Source: Acanthaster planci
Taxonomy: Eukaryota; Echinodermata; Asteroidea; Valvatida; Acanthasteridae
Direction: 5' to 3'
Assembly (NCBI RefSeq): GCF_001949145.1
Contig: NW_019091406.1
Span: 94,693-158,692, forward strand
DNA: 64,000 bases
Shown piece by piece: positions 49,801-59,890 of the stretch; position 1 is the stretch's first letter, and the number at the start of each line of letters is the position of its first letter. The notes under the pieces were generated by a model, which had not been told where the DNA came from, did no database searches, and saw only the letters and a program-made list of their open reading frames with translations. The position numbers were made by a program, and so were the translations under genes.

Positions 49801-51090
49801 GTTTGGGTTTCACACACAAAGTCACAATACCAGCAAATAAGAAATGCTGCTTAACTACCAAACTGGTAATTCATGATCACTCCAATAGGACACAGCTTTT
49901 CCGTTACCAAATGTCACATAACCACACAGGAAAAGTGTACGTTCTTCATCCAAACAGGTTTCAATGGAGGTACATGTATTGGATGTTGTCCTCACCGATA
50001 GTCAAAGACACGGAGCCCCTGTCGGGCATGGCAATGCAGGCTGTCGCTGGTTAAGCCCAGCACGCCGTCGTCAAACGTCGTGATCTGCCGTATCTCCCTG
50101 GAGGGGTGCATCTGGAATGAAGTGTACTTCTGCATTTGGGGGCCGTAATAGGATGTCATGTGACCCTGCAAAACATCGCAAATGAACGGTAACAAACGAC
50201 ATGTAGGTCAGTACAACATTAGCAACATGAGGGCATGACACCAGCTTTGATCAGTCCAACCACAGCTGACCCAGAAAATAATGCCTGTACCATAATCATT
50301 TCAGTCTGTTGGTTGTTTAGCCAAATAAAGATGTCCATTCTACATAATTGAAAATTAAAAAAGACTGGTGAGGTATGAAAATTAGCTCATAAATATACAT
50401 GAGTTGCAGTAATGAGATGTACCCCTTGGTTTCCCATCCAGAATAACTCTTCTTGTCTGTCAAAGGCCACAGCCGACACCCCAAAGCGGTCCGCACCATC
50501 TGCCATCAGGCTGTGTAGTTCCCTGTAGGAGCCATGTATTGGTAGCGGAGGGCCTGACATAAAATACAACATCAAAGCCAGAAGATGGGTCTTTAAACAG
50601 TATAGAATGTTCAGCGACAATGTAACTGTCCTGTGATAAACGTTCAAGCAAGCAGGAAAAGGAGGTCTCGGCAATCGGACAGTGCCACCTAAGGATACCA
50701 TCCAAAACAGTTCATGCCAAAGTTTAAGGAAAAACAGCTAATTAAAACTAGGTAGGGGTCTAAAATTGTACAATTGGATAATTGTAGACTTAAAACATAT
50801 GGTAACATAAAATTTCTACTCAATCTGTGCCAAAGATGAACTTGTTTCTAATCTGTCACTGCCGAGTCTCAGAATAAAAAAAAGGATTACACATGTACAT
50901 GTATTATGAGAAGGAAGTGGTAAAAGACATCAAAATATGACAATAATCATTGAGGGCATCTCACACCTTCGACGTACTCTTCCACAATGGGGGTGTGGCC
51001 ATCCTCTCCCACGTATCCCTCTACAGGAATGCTTCCTTCCAAGTATTCACTCGCTGGGTACTGCTCCCCAGAGTGAGGTTGGAACTCCAT
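31899..51090 (-). CDS. PAN2: PAN2, catalytic subunit of the PAN2-PAN3 poly(A) deadenylase (25 coding exons)
   Basis: The protein trims mRNA poly(A) tails in the cytoplasm with PAN3. Exons, 5' to 3': 51090-50967, 50553-50423, 50165-49996, 48505-48307, 47459-47341, 47036-46892, 46683-46539, 45713-45637, 45163-45039, 44436-44267, 43787-43624, 42915-42787, 42234-42085, 41634-41475, 40791-40679, 40220-40122, 38941-38799, 38335-38236, 37882-37748, 37288-37138, 35793-35639, 34823-34680, 33364-33185, 32559-32466, 32068-31899. They sum to 3492 nt (1163 aa; human is about 1200). An N-terminal WD40 part is followed by a linker (PAN3 contact in the family), a catalytically dead USP-like domain, and a DEDDh exonuclease with D960, E962, D1069, H1116 and D1121. 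The exon 9 acceptor could be 6 nt shorter. TCTCAG just before the ATG may be an acceptor, implying a 5' UTR exon. Odd feature: a CCCH motif in exon 17. Confidence 0.96.
35207..35382. mobile_element. piggyBac-like MITE with TTAA duplication
   Basis: In PAN2 intron 21, TTAA (35207-35210) then CCCCTTCACGAC is mirrored by GTAGCGAAGGGG then TTAA (35379-35382). TTAA target duplication plus CCC-starting ends is diagnostic of piggyBac-type elements. The 168 bp interior has no ORF. Confidence 0.75.
36504..36764. mobile_element. 261 bp foldback element with 55 bp arms
   Basis: The arms at 36504-36558 and 36710-36764 are reverse complements over 55 bp with about 3-4 differences, all near the outer end. 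The middle (about 150 bp) is GC-richer and has GACGTTTCG. It sits in PAN2 intron 20. Such low arm divergence means a young insertion or active homogenisation. Confidence 0.85.
37433..37522 (+). mobile_element. Short tRNA-like SINE, copy A
   Basis: A 72-nt tRNA-shaped unit (37433-37504) with an AGCTCAGTTGGTAGAGC D-arm, a GCAGGTTCAAACCCTGC T-arm and a 7 bp acceptor stem (one G-T pair) is followed by the tail CAATTTCTTTGTTCATCT. It sits in PAN2 intron 19. The same unit plus tail occurs at 52451-52539 on the other strand. The anticodon arm is mismatched and position 33 is not T, so a functional tRNA is unlikely. Confidence 0.7.
38470..38745 (+). repeat. Dispersed repeat, copy 1 (inverted relative to copy at 49470-49735)
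   Basis: The segment from GGATATCCGCCCCGAG through AGACAGGTGG, CTTGCAGGTTCTTGCA, the ACGCGCGTATG region and TACGCCCTCTTTTGTTCCG to GGAGCGGATA recurs in reverse orientation near 49.6 kb. It lies in PAN2 intron 17, has no ORF, and carries an internal poly(A) run. Boundaries are approximate. Confidence 0.7.
38799..38941 (-). other. PAN2: PAN2 exon 17 encoding a CCCH zinc-finger motif
   Basis: This exon encodes residues 741-788. A charged helical start ([19 protein letters not shown]) leads into [16 protein letters not shown]. The cysteines are 764, 770 and 775 and the histidine is 779, spacing C-X5-C-X4-C-X3-H. The motif lies between FWKIQEQ and the [11 protein letters not shown] block of the USP-like domain, both of which align to human PAN2. 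A weak internal GT (GTTGCAAG) would split the finger, but using the full exon to GTAAGCAG keeps phase with the next exon. Confidence 0.85.
38979..39510. mobile_element. Nested foldback element; inner unit 39003-39250
   Basis: The outer imperfect inverted ends are GGCCCATTTTCACGGCACTG (from 38979) and GAACTGCCATGAAATCAGG (to 39510). Inside, an inner unit runs from AGCGGTGTTGTATTTGAGTC (39003) to GACTTGAATACAACACTGCT (39250), with closely matching inverted ends. The inner unit holds a 21 bp tandem array. It sits in PAN2 intron 16. Confidence 0.65.
39158..39241. repeat. 21 bp tandem array, four copies
   Basis: ACTTGTGATGG starts at 39158, 39179, 39200 and 39221, an exact 21 bp period (unit ACTTGTGATGGACTTANAGGG). 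A diverged partial copy starts at 39147. The reverse complement of the unit appears in the left arm near 39016. Confidence 0.9.
40842..41210. mobile_element. hAT-like MITE (TAGGGTTCC / GGAACCCT ends)
   Basis: In PAN2 intron 14, TAGGGTTCCCACAGAAATC at the left is mirrored by CATACCCGCGGAACCCT at the right. The interior has repeated TTCCA, GACTTT and CATAACTTT motifs seen in hAT non-autonomous elements. The flanks share ATGTC, possibly a decayed duplication. No transposase. Confidence 0.65.
42519..42650. mobile_element. About 130 bp foldback MITE
   Basis: TATGGAGGCTTTGCGTGGGA with AGCCATCTTACAGG and AGTTCTTTT at the left is the near reverse complement of AAAAGAACATCCCTGCAAGA with TGGCTACCGGGCAAAGCCTC at the right. 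The arms are about 50 bp and cover most of the unit. It sits in PAN2 intron 12. Confidence 0.8.
47684..48007. mobile_element. Second piggyBac-like MITE with TTAA duplication, spanning an assembly gap
   Basis: TTAA (47684-47687) then CCCTCCTATG is mirrored by CCAAAGGAGGG then TTAA (48004-48007), in PAN2 intron 4. The interior has TG-rich repeats (TTGTGCACTG, TTGTGCACAT). An 83-base N run (47862-47944) lies inside, so the real length is uncertain. Confidence 0.65.
47862..47944. other. Assembly gap (83 Ns)
   Basis: There is a run of N in PAN2 intron 4, between exons ending 48307 and starting 47459. No coding exon is missing, because exons 4 and 5 join in phase and match the family. Confidence 0.99.
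48571..48712. mobile_element. 142 bp foldback MITE, GGCCTGTTTGTTTCACAC termini
   Basis: GGCCTGTTTGTTTCACACAG with ATCTAGATCTCGATCGGTGA at the left is mirrored at the right end (CACTGATCGCGATCCAGATC then CGTGTGAAACAAACATGGCC). The arms are about 45 bp with a few mismatches. It is in PAN2 intron 3, has no ORF and no clear target duplication. Confidence 0.85.
49470..49735 (-). repeat. Dispersed repeat, copy 2 (inverted relative to copy at 38470-38745)
   Basis: The landmarks of copy 1 appear here in reverse order and complement: GCTCCGAGCGGAACAAAAGA, ATTTTTTTTCGGTACTCACC, AGTATATGCACAT, ATGCAAGAACC, CCACCTGTCTTTCTTTCGCC and GCTCGGGGCGGA. It lies in PAN2 intron 3. Confidence 0.7.
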
Positions 51091-51966
51091 GATCTGAGAT
51101 CAAGATAAACATCACCTGTCTGTTAAAGCCCTCTGACTTAGAACAAAACAATACAAAATGAATGAAGACTGTAGCTGAAAACCTTCTGTAGCGCTGTTAG
51201 TGTATGAACTACCCTGGCCTATATAATAAGCCATTTGCAAGTTAAATTTGAATAAAATCTGGTACACTGCGTAATTTGATTGTACATAAATTAACAACTT
51301 GAATTCCCCAGACTAGGGACACTGTTGCTTTACCTCGTGATTCAGCGCGAGCTTTTGCATAGTGACCATCATCTCTGGAATGGACTAGTTCTTATCCATT
51401 GAGAACAGTGCAGTAGTTTGCAAGGTGTCTCTCATGTAACTAAGCAAGAGCTTGCCCCGAATCAGGAGGTACAGCAACAGTGAGTGGTTTTAGTAAGGAG
51501 AATTCAAACTGTTATGTCCACATGAATTTAAAGAACTCAGTGTACCGGTACTAGATTCTATTCAAATTTAACTTGCAAAAGGATATTAATTATTATTATT
51601 ATAATTATTAGCCTGAAAGTATCGGCAAAAGCTACACCACAGAGAACCCTGTGCACAAACCATGAATATGAAACTTTGAAAGTGCTTTCTACATGTGAGT
51701 GCATACCTATTTTCACAACTAAATTTGACTTTTTGACAGGCAAAGTATGTACGTGTAGGACACTGCAATAAAAGGCCTGTTTGGAATTTTCCCCCAAACT
51801 GATGTAACCTCCAACATCCACAGTGGTTATTTACATGCAGTTGCTCCCTGTGACAGCTGATCTCATTACCAAAAAGTTGAGATAGAAATACAGACCATAT
51901 CCAATGAGAAAGAAAGGTGTGGTGTCAATCGTTGTGAGGCCTATTTTGTCAAGACAGTGGATACTT

Positions 51967-52580
51967 AGCTGTCGCAGGCTAAATTTAACTAAACAATATT
52001 TAGCCAGCTATAAGTACGTGTAGACAGCGCCCTCTCTTATGCACATATGAGTAACACTACGAAAGTCATTTAATTGCCACCAAGTTATGAGTAGGGTATA
52101 TCTCAAGAGCTCATAATATGAACCAGCTGGGTTTGATTCCCAGCTATCAACATTTTTGTCTCTACAAATTAAGAATATTCTTCTTTTATTTTGAAAGTGA
52201 CTCTAGCATTTGATTGCAGACTATTACATTTTCTTTTCCTGATTTGCAATGATCTTTTAAGAGAAAAAAGTCTGAAATTTATTTGCAAAAATGTGATTCC
52301 CACCTTGCAAATATGAAGTTATAACAATATGTTGGCATCCAACCAGACTACGATTCATCAAAGGGGCCTAGATTTTAAAGTACTGCACATGTGGCTGGCT
52401 AAATCTTGTTAATGAAACAAACTATATAGGAAAACTGACTAAATGATTACAGATGAACAAAGAAATTGACTGGAGGGGGATTTGAACCTGCGACCTCTGG
52501 AATACTGTACCAGTGCTCTACCAACTGAGCTATCCAGTCTTATCCAGAGCTCGTTTAGTTAAATTTAGCTGGCGACAGCT
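51967..52580. mobile_element. 614 bp foldback element with 28 bp termini, carrying a nested SINE
   Basis: AGCTGTCGCAGG then CTAAATTTAACTAAAC (51967-51994) matches the reverse complement of 52553-52580 at 26 of 28 positions. A second inner inverted pair, TTTAGCCAGCTA (about 52000) and GGCTGGCTAAA (about 52393), lies inside. The tRNA-like SINE copy B sits near the right arm. No ORF. Confidence 0.75.
52451..52539 (-). mobile_element. Short tRNA-like SINE, copy B
   Basis: On the minus strand a 72-nt tRNA-shaped unit (52539-52468) has a perfect 7 bp acceptor stem GACTGGA/TCCAGTC, an AGCTCAGTTGGTAGAGC D-arm and GGTTCAAATCC box B, followed by tail CAATTTCTTTGTTCATCT. It matches copy A at 37433-37522, including the tail. 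The anticodon arm is imperfect. Confidence 0.75.
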
Positions 52581-53043
52581 ACATATCCACAACCTTTTGT
52601 CAAACGTGATCACCCAGAGTCCCTTCCCCTCCATAACTCTGTGCCTTTCCCTACAACTGGAACTGTGGGGTCCGTTGTGACCCACAGCATGCAGTTCTGG
52701 GGGTTGCCTTTTGCCGTTGAACTTGATTCCGGCAAAACCAAAACAAGACATCCAAATATTTAGAAAAAGAGATTTGTAGAGTCCAGTCCAAATGTTTAGA
52801 AAAGGGGATTTGTAGGGTCCAAGATACTTGGACTATCTAGAAACCTGTCAAGAGATGGATCATATCTCCATTTTCAAATATCGATACTGAGGCCTAGGCC
52901 TATGTCAAATTGAAAAGTAAAAATATGACCATGGAGGTTTTCGCCATGATGTGACTAACAATAGGGTAAGTGTGGGTATACCCGATTGGGGGAGAACCTG
53001 ATCAGCCGTGATTTTTTTCATATAGTAGGGCCTACACTCTATC

Positions 53044-53098
53044 CATTTCATTCACGTCACAGTCTGTAGGGCCTACACACTGTGACGTGAATGAAATG
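53044..53098. repeat. 55 bp palindrome with CRE-like arms, upstream of SNF8
   Basis: The arms at 53044-53062 and 53080-53098 are perfect reverse complements over 19 bp and include TTCACGTCAC / GTGACGTGAA, a CRE/ATF or E-box-like core. The loop itself contains the palindrome TGTAGGGCCTACA. It lies 531 bp upstream of the SNF8 ATG. Confidence 0.85.
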
Positions 53099-53628
53099 AA
53101 TAGTTTGCAGTTTTAAAAGGGCTCTAATGAGGGCCGATACTAAATTTATTGACTTACATGACTTTTATTTTAAAAAAGAAGCTTTTCATCGAATTTATAA
53201 AAATATTAAGACCTTCCAAAAATCCACCATGTCCATATTTGTCATGTGTGTTGGGATTCCGAAAAAAAAATGCAAAAACCCACCGAATTCCCTACCTGGA
53301 CTAAACTACATACAGCGCACTTCTGAAACGTCTGATTGACAAATCATTACTGAAAACAGAACTGCATCGAATGCGTGATTGTCTTACCGGATTTCAGCCT
53401 GGCCAGCAACTCGCACGACGAATACGGAACAGCTTCTGTAGCTGCAATCGAGATACGCCCTCTACGGCAGTCCAGAAAAACATACAGACTGGCGCTCCAA
53501 GCATTTGGTCTAGTTCCCAGTTTGGCAGATTGTCTGTTGCCATGCCTAACGTTAACGTCTGAGTATAGGGGGACGTCTACTCCTACTTTTTCAGAAACTC
53601 TTTATTTATTTAGGCCTGCATATCCAAG

Positions 53629-56600
53629 ATGAGGCGAGCTAAAGGCATTGGCGCTATAAACAAACAGAAATTGGCGCAGGTAACGTTGTCCATGTATGCC
53701 TATGTACCCTAGTCTGCTAGTGCTTCTCCATTTACTCGTGCGTGTGGGTTATGTTAACGTCGTTCATGTACATTGTACGTCCGTGCATATCTGTGTTGTC
53801 GGTCATGGTCGTGGGGATTGCAAATTTAGGGACCCCATGCATGATCAACTACTGAACTACTCACTAGGACCTTTATTTCGCCACTTACTGCGAAAACTAA
53901 TTTGACTTGTGTCAGTGAGTAGCTAAATTAATTAGGGACCTGGCGACTGTATGTCAGGGACGTTAGTCTTGGCCTACCCGCAGACATGTCAGAGCTGCGG
54001 GGTTTGTTGTCGTACCATGGGCAACTCATACATTGGACAGCTCGTACCTTGGGCAACTCACACCTCCAGTTAAGTCCACTTGTACCTTCTTGTTATCAAT
54101 TGTAACTTTCTTGCTTATCCTTTTCAGCATGTTTAAGATCAGATGTGACAAACATATCAAGAAAAATCTTCATTAATCTCCCGGAGAGATCTCGAGCACC
54201 AGCATGATTTTCTGCAAAATGCCTGCCATGGGCATTTGTGCCATCAGTTTACGTGATGTATGTTGAACAACCTGATCTTTTACCAACTTGACTTCCTTGT
54301 TAACATTCCTTTTGGGTGGGGGGAGGACTTCAGGTCCTACTAAACTCTTAATTCTGTTTTTTAAGGGGGCACTTAAATTTCTTTTCGCCCTGGGAATGCA
54401 ACGACCATTGGACGCATTGACCAGGGTCAGTTGCCTGATCGCGCATGCACATCTTTGACGTGTCTCACATTAATGTCACCCCATTGGCATGTAAGGAAGG
54501 CAGTGTAGCCAAAACAGCAAATCAGGTGACGAACACATGACTAAGAAATCAAATTATTGTTCAAGTTAATTACAATAATATATGCTCTGAGCAAGCTCTG
54601 ATTTCTGTGAAGGTACGAGTTGTCTCGTACGCAAAGGTATGAGTTGTCTTTACTGGAGGTACGAGTTGTCAAAGGTGCAACTCGGGAAAGGTATGAGTTG
54701 GTATAGTTACGTTGAGTTGATGGTACGAGTTGTCCAAGGTACGAGTTGACCCGTTCCCATACGGACAACACTAATTTTGCCTTAAAATGTTCCAACAGCC
54801 ATTAGAAAGTGATAATATGTCCTGAAAAGTGAAATTTAGCTGGGAAAATTTCCAAACATTTTCTTAGAAAGCACTTTTATTTCAGGCAAGTCTTATGGGT
54901 TTGTGCACAGAGGCTTTGACCTTTGTCCGTATATGAAATTCTTTCCCATTATCCTGACTTCAGTGGCTGACTTCTGTTCACATTGGCTGCACCATTTTAA
55001 GGGAGGATTATCTTGCTGTCATAGCACGTGTATACCGTTGTTGAAGTCTTTCCCTTTTTTTAATCAACTTCTCATGTAACCAGGCCAAGTACAAGGACAA
55101 GGGTAGCGAGATAGCAGAGGACCAGCTTAGCCAGATGTCCAAGATGCTGGAGGCCTTCCGCACCAACCTGGAGGAGTTCGCCACTAGCCACAAGAACGAC
55201 ATCCGCCGCAACCCGGAGTTCCGAATGCAGTTCCAGGAGATGTGTGCCACAATCGGGGTAGACCCACTGGCTTGTGAGTGGCCATAAATCGACACAATTT
55301 GGATGAATGCATTACTATGTCGTGTTGGTCAAAAAGCGTATCATTTTTCTGTCATCTGTTTTTGTACAAATGATATGCATTTGGTAGGAGGTTAGGGTAC
55401 ACTTTAAAAAAAAGTTAAATGACTGTGATAATGCACAGCACAGAAACCATAAGCTTTCCTTTCTTGCTTGTTATCTCTACAATGGGAGAGAAGGGGGCCA
55501 AACAGGTGTACTTTTTAGATGATTGTAAAAATAAAGAACAAAACTTAATTAAGTGCAATTTAGTGAAAACAGAAACAAATGCCCAATTTTAATGCTGTAC
55601 TTTGAAGTCTCTCTCCAATTTAGAAATTGTGCCAAGGTAAAAGTAGCCTTGGCCAGGGCCATTTTATTTTTTTCACATGTGCGATGTATCTCTTGAGTCA
55701 GTCCTATGTGCTTGTTCTCAAATTTTTGCTGGCCCTACTTATGTGCACATGCATGCACTTACCAAGAATTAATACTGTGTGTCAGGCCTTTGGGACAAGT
55801 AAACCAAGCTGACCAGAACAGGTATGGCACAGTGGCCACAACATCAAGACAGCCTCTGTCATAGCTATGCATAACCTTGATGAAATGATATCAAGTTTTG
55901 TCAGTCGGGTGCAATTGACTCGATAGCGTTGTGACATGTACATTCCTTGGAACGATTTCCTTCAGCTGGCAAAGGTTTCTGGTCTGAAATGTTGGGGGTG
56001 GGCGATTTCTACTACGAGCTGGGCGTGCAGATTATCGAGGTGTGCCTGGCGACACAGCATCGCAACGGGGGCTTGCTGAGCCTGGAGGAACTACTGAAGA
56101 AAGTGAGGGCCACGCGGGGGCGATCAAAACAGGCACAGGATGTCAGTTTGTAAGTGCAGAGGGTATAGAAAAAAACTACACCTTCAGTGGAACGGGTTGA
56201 TAAGGACATGCTTGCATGACTTGGTTATTTACTACAGAAGTGGCAAAGTTCACTTCTCACTAGCGGCCTTAGTCTGAAACAGCCCCAGCATCTCTTGCAA
56301 AATATAGAAATATGCATGTTTCAGTTATGCATCAATTCACATAACAACAGTGGTGGCCAAAATGCGTGTTGAATCCTACAGAATTTAATCGGGAAATGTA
56401 ATCAAATCCTTGACAGCATTTTCTCATTAAGGAGATCGGGGTCTGTGGCAATGTTTCGTTACCTCAACAGTACTCCCTAAATCTCACAAATAGTCTGTAG
56501 TTTTAGCATTGAACTTTTTTGACTTCTGGACAGAGATGACCTGATGAGAGCCATTAAGAAGTTGCGAGTTCTCGGCAATGGGTTTGCCCTGCACAAACTT

Positions 56601-58422
56601 CAAGATGGCCGCTACATCGTCCAGTCTGTCCCCGCAGAACTCAACATGGACCACACAAGTGTACTGAATCTAGCAGAGGTATTACGTCATTAAACATTTA
56701 TAACTACCTCCTGGTTAAACACGGCAAAGTTACCACATTGATGGTTCAACAGCATTTACTCAACAAATTATTTAGTAATATTCGTAGTATTATGAAATTA
56801 TATTAGATAAAAAGTACTTTAGAAAGGATTTTAACTGAAAGAGAATTTCACTCAGTGCTCTCATAGAGCCTGTGAGAATTAAACTTCATGGCCTTGCTGG
56901 ATGGCGCTTTTATTGAGCCTGCTCCGTCCCACTTATTAATCCAGCAGTCTGCGTCCACTTGCTGTCAACGTTATCCTCTGTCGTCTGCATTTAGGTCTGA
57001 GCATGCAAAAGAAAACACATGTGAAATAACGCAAATAAACTGTTCTTTGAGATTGCCTTGCATTTGATGCTGTTGCTTGACACGTGACCTGTCACCGCAA
57101 AATGAACTGAAAGTCGGAATTTTCAAAAACTGAGATGTTGGTATTTTTGAATTCAGCAGAAAGAGAGCTTTCCTATTATATGTACATGGAACACTTAGGG
57201 TAAAAGTAAAAGTTAACAATCTGGCATTATTCTGGCAGCTTTGCGTCTTTGTTCCCGACATTGTTTCAACATTTCAGACCAGGCACGAATAATACTATTG
57301 TCAAAATTGCTGAGAAAATGACATTTTCAAGTATGTGATTCTGCGAAATATTTGGAATTAGATAGAAGACAGGTTAGTCTTTCCAATGATTACAAAACCC
57401 AAAAATTGACCTCGACTTCAATATGACTTTGAACCCTGAAAATAGGAAAGCGTGGGATGCAACTTTACTCTCATTTTGTCGTGACACGTCACAAATATGT
57501 CTGTGTTTTAAGTGGGTTGGGAAAAGTAACAGGCGTAATCCACTCCAAGCCTATGGTTTGTATTTTTTGTGGTATTTTGTAGGGCACAGGTTACACATCT
57601 TTCACCAAGTTAAAAGAGCAGTTGAAATGGGATGAGGACAGAGCACATCTTGTTATGGTGAGTCGGAGAAGCCAACAAATGGCATGCGTCAAAGTAATTG
57701 ACCTGTTTAGTAGAATCATGTCAACGCAGCTTGGGAAATATTGTCCAGTTACATGATTTATGTAAAAAGGACGTTAGATGCACAAAATCAGAGACAAAGC
57801 CTGATGTACAAAATTCCATAGGATTGTCAAAGGGCCATGGCTAATGCACAAATGGTGATTGGTCATTTTAGTGGGCATCACACTACAGGGTTATAACACA
57901 ATGCATCACAATGTGAGACTGAATCCAAAGGACCTGGCTGTGGCTATGTTATCCTACGAAAAGCATTGGTTAGAAGCTGCAGCCACTCTCCCTTGAGTCG
58001 TGTGTTAGTCCTAGCCACAGCCAGTTGATTCAGACATGGCTTGGGTCTGCAGTGCCACAACTGAATTTTAAAAAAGCAGAAAAAAATCTTAGAATTTCTC
58101 AGATTAACGCTTAATGTTGATAAATTGTTTAAGGCTTCAAATGCATTTGTTGGGTGGTTTCCTGACCAACCAGCGCACTCCGTTTGTAACAATTAAGTAA
58201 TTTTGTTACAAAGATCCAATTTTGGTATTTAGAAAATTTGTTTCTAATAGACTTTGTTTTCATATTAAGGTCGCTTGTGTTTTAGGCAAAATCAATTTCA
58301 GGATTTTGTAAATTTTGTTTTGGCAGGACCGTATGGTGCAGGAAGGGCTGGTGTGGGTAGACGACCAGAACAGAGGAGAGCGTTTATACTGGTTCCCGGG
58401 TCTCTTTCCCGACACAACTTGA
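53629..58422 (+). CDS. SNF8: SNF8 / VPS22 / EAP30, ESCRT-II subunit (6 exons)
   Basis: SNF8 joins VPS25 and VPS36 in ESCRT-II, which sorts ubiquitinated membrane cargo into multivesicular bodies. Exons: 53629-53679, 55084-55273, 55966-56149, 56534-56678, 57583-57657, 58327-58422; total 741 nt, 246 aa plus stop. It has a basic N-terminus (MRRAKGIGAINK), a coiled-coil region (about 25-65), then two winged-helix domains. Near-invariant blocks are CATIGVDPLASGKGFWSEML, GVGDFYYELGVQIIEVCLA, and VQSVPAELNMDH. The protein follows human SNF8 throughout but ends at FPGLFPDTT, about 12 residues short of the human tail. Intron 1 (1.4 kb) holds a repeat array. SNF8 diverges from PAN2 and converges on the small gene at 59.9 kb. 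Confidence 0.96.
54003..54755. repeat. Inverted and direct GGTACGAGTTG repeat cluster in SNF8 intron 1
   Basis: The motif GGTAYGAGTTGTC(CAAGG) occurs at least six times between 54610 and 54752. Its reverse complement (CCTTGGGCAACTC, GGACAGCTCGTACC) occurs two to three times at 54018-54062. The two groups could pair into a foldback of about 750 bp. Edges are unclear. Confidence 0.65.
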
Positions 58423-59513
58423 TGCATTCAAGAATTCCAAGGGGCGCCGTACTACTGAAAAGTGGAATGGGCATTGTACAGTACTGCATTAGAAGTCCGG
58501 TTAAACACTTGGATAAAACAGAAACCTTGTATCCAAGGCACCATTGATTGCCTTGAAAGTTCTGGGGTTCCACCAGTTTTGGATAGTTTCAGGAGACATT
58601 GACCGTTTGGTTAGAGAAACTGGTACTTGTTTTCCACAGTGATTCAAGGGAACATGTCATATGACCGCATTAAACTATACCTCGCACCAGATGGTCACAA
58701 TAACCACAGATTGCCACAAGAGAAGTGAACTAAAGGACTACGGATATAGGCTCACCTTGTACAACATTGATCACATGAATTCAGATCACGTTGGCATTTT
58801 CTGAGGAAACCGTGTAAATGTGCCAAAATCCCACACAAAACTTTTCATTTTGGACATTGAGACCAGTAATTCTGTAAAGGCAGATGGACCTTACAGTCTT
58901 GTATCCCTGAAAAAAGTAAACAGCCTTGGTGTAGATTTTGTTGAATCAAGAGTGGTCATGTTCAGCGTAATAGTGGCAGATTTCGGAACATCTGTGAGGT
59001 ACAAGCTTCATATTTGAGGTGCCCGGAGTTCCAATCTTGAGGCATAAGGAATGGTCCAGTTACCTTTATTTTTATTAAAAGCTGGTCATACAAAAGCATT
59101 TAGAAGTAACCGGTTTGAGGGAATTGTCATCAGAGTATAGGCCATCTGAGAGCTGGAAGCAAAAGAGGAAACTGGTGCGGCCAAAATTTATGAAGTAAGC
59201 ACAAATTACCAAGAGTTTCCAGTGGACTGGAAGTAAAGTTACCTGTTGGAAGTGTGCTCATGAATTTCTTGGCAGTTGACATGTCCTGAGCACTTTAGAA
59301 ATTGGAAACTATGATAACTTAAAGAGACTGGTTTTTGCTTGGAATCGTACCTAATCTTCAAGGTATCAAATATCGCAGTCCCTTCTTTGGAACCCAAACC
59401 TGTACCTATATTGTCCATTTTCCCCTTTTCCAAAAAGGACCGTGTTTAAGGTTCCTTATAACTATCAAGGAACTACCTTTTAAAAGGATAATTATATACT
59501 GTATCATTGTGTA

Positions 59514-59523
59514 AATAAATAAA
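59514..59523 (+). terminator. SNF8: SNF8 poly(A) signal
   Basis: Two overlapping AATAAA hexamers (59514-59519 and 59518-59523) lie about 1.1 kb past the SNF8 stop and 370 bp before the stop of the convergent gene. The segment 58423-59513 shows no gene and is most simply the SNF8 3' UTR. Confidence 0.65.
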
Positions 59524-59890
59524 GTCATAATAGTCTTGTGGCACTTTAATTGTTAGTAGTTGATCTTTCATTTGTGTGGAATAGCATCACAGAGTACGTG
59601 CTGGTAAGGAAAGAGTTCGATATACAGATACTTGGTGTCTCTGTGCACAAACCTATGCGAGTCTTGCCTGAAAAAAACTAGTGCTTTCTAAGTAAATGTT
59701 TGGGAATTACTGGTACATTTCACTTTCTAACAGCTGTTATAACATTTTAAAGGAAACCCAGTGTTGTCCGTATATGGAACTCTTTGCATTGGTAAATGAA
59801 GAATTATATCAGGATGTGTATTAACTAGGCTGAAGTATTCAAAGTGTAATTGTTGGGACTATTATACTCAAAATGACTCTAAATCCCTAC

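Larger units (their letters stand above)
51091..53628. promoter_or_regulatory. PAN2-SNF8 divergent intergenic interval
   Basis: This interval lies between the start codons of two genes transcribed away from each other, so promoters of both should be here or in unseen 5' UTR exons. No coding region is supported. It holds a 614 bp foldback element (51967-52580) and a 55 bp palindrome (53044-53098). GTAGGGCCTACAC occurs twice, at 53026 and 53068. I see no convincing TATA box. Confidence 0.5.
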
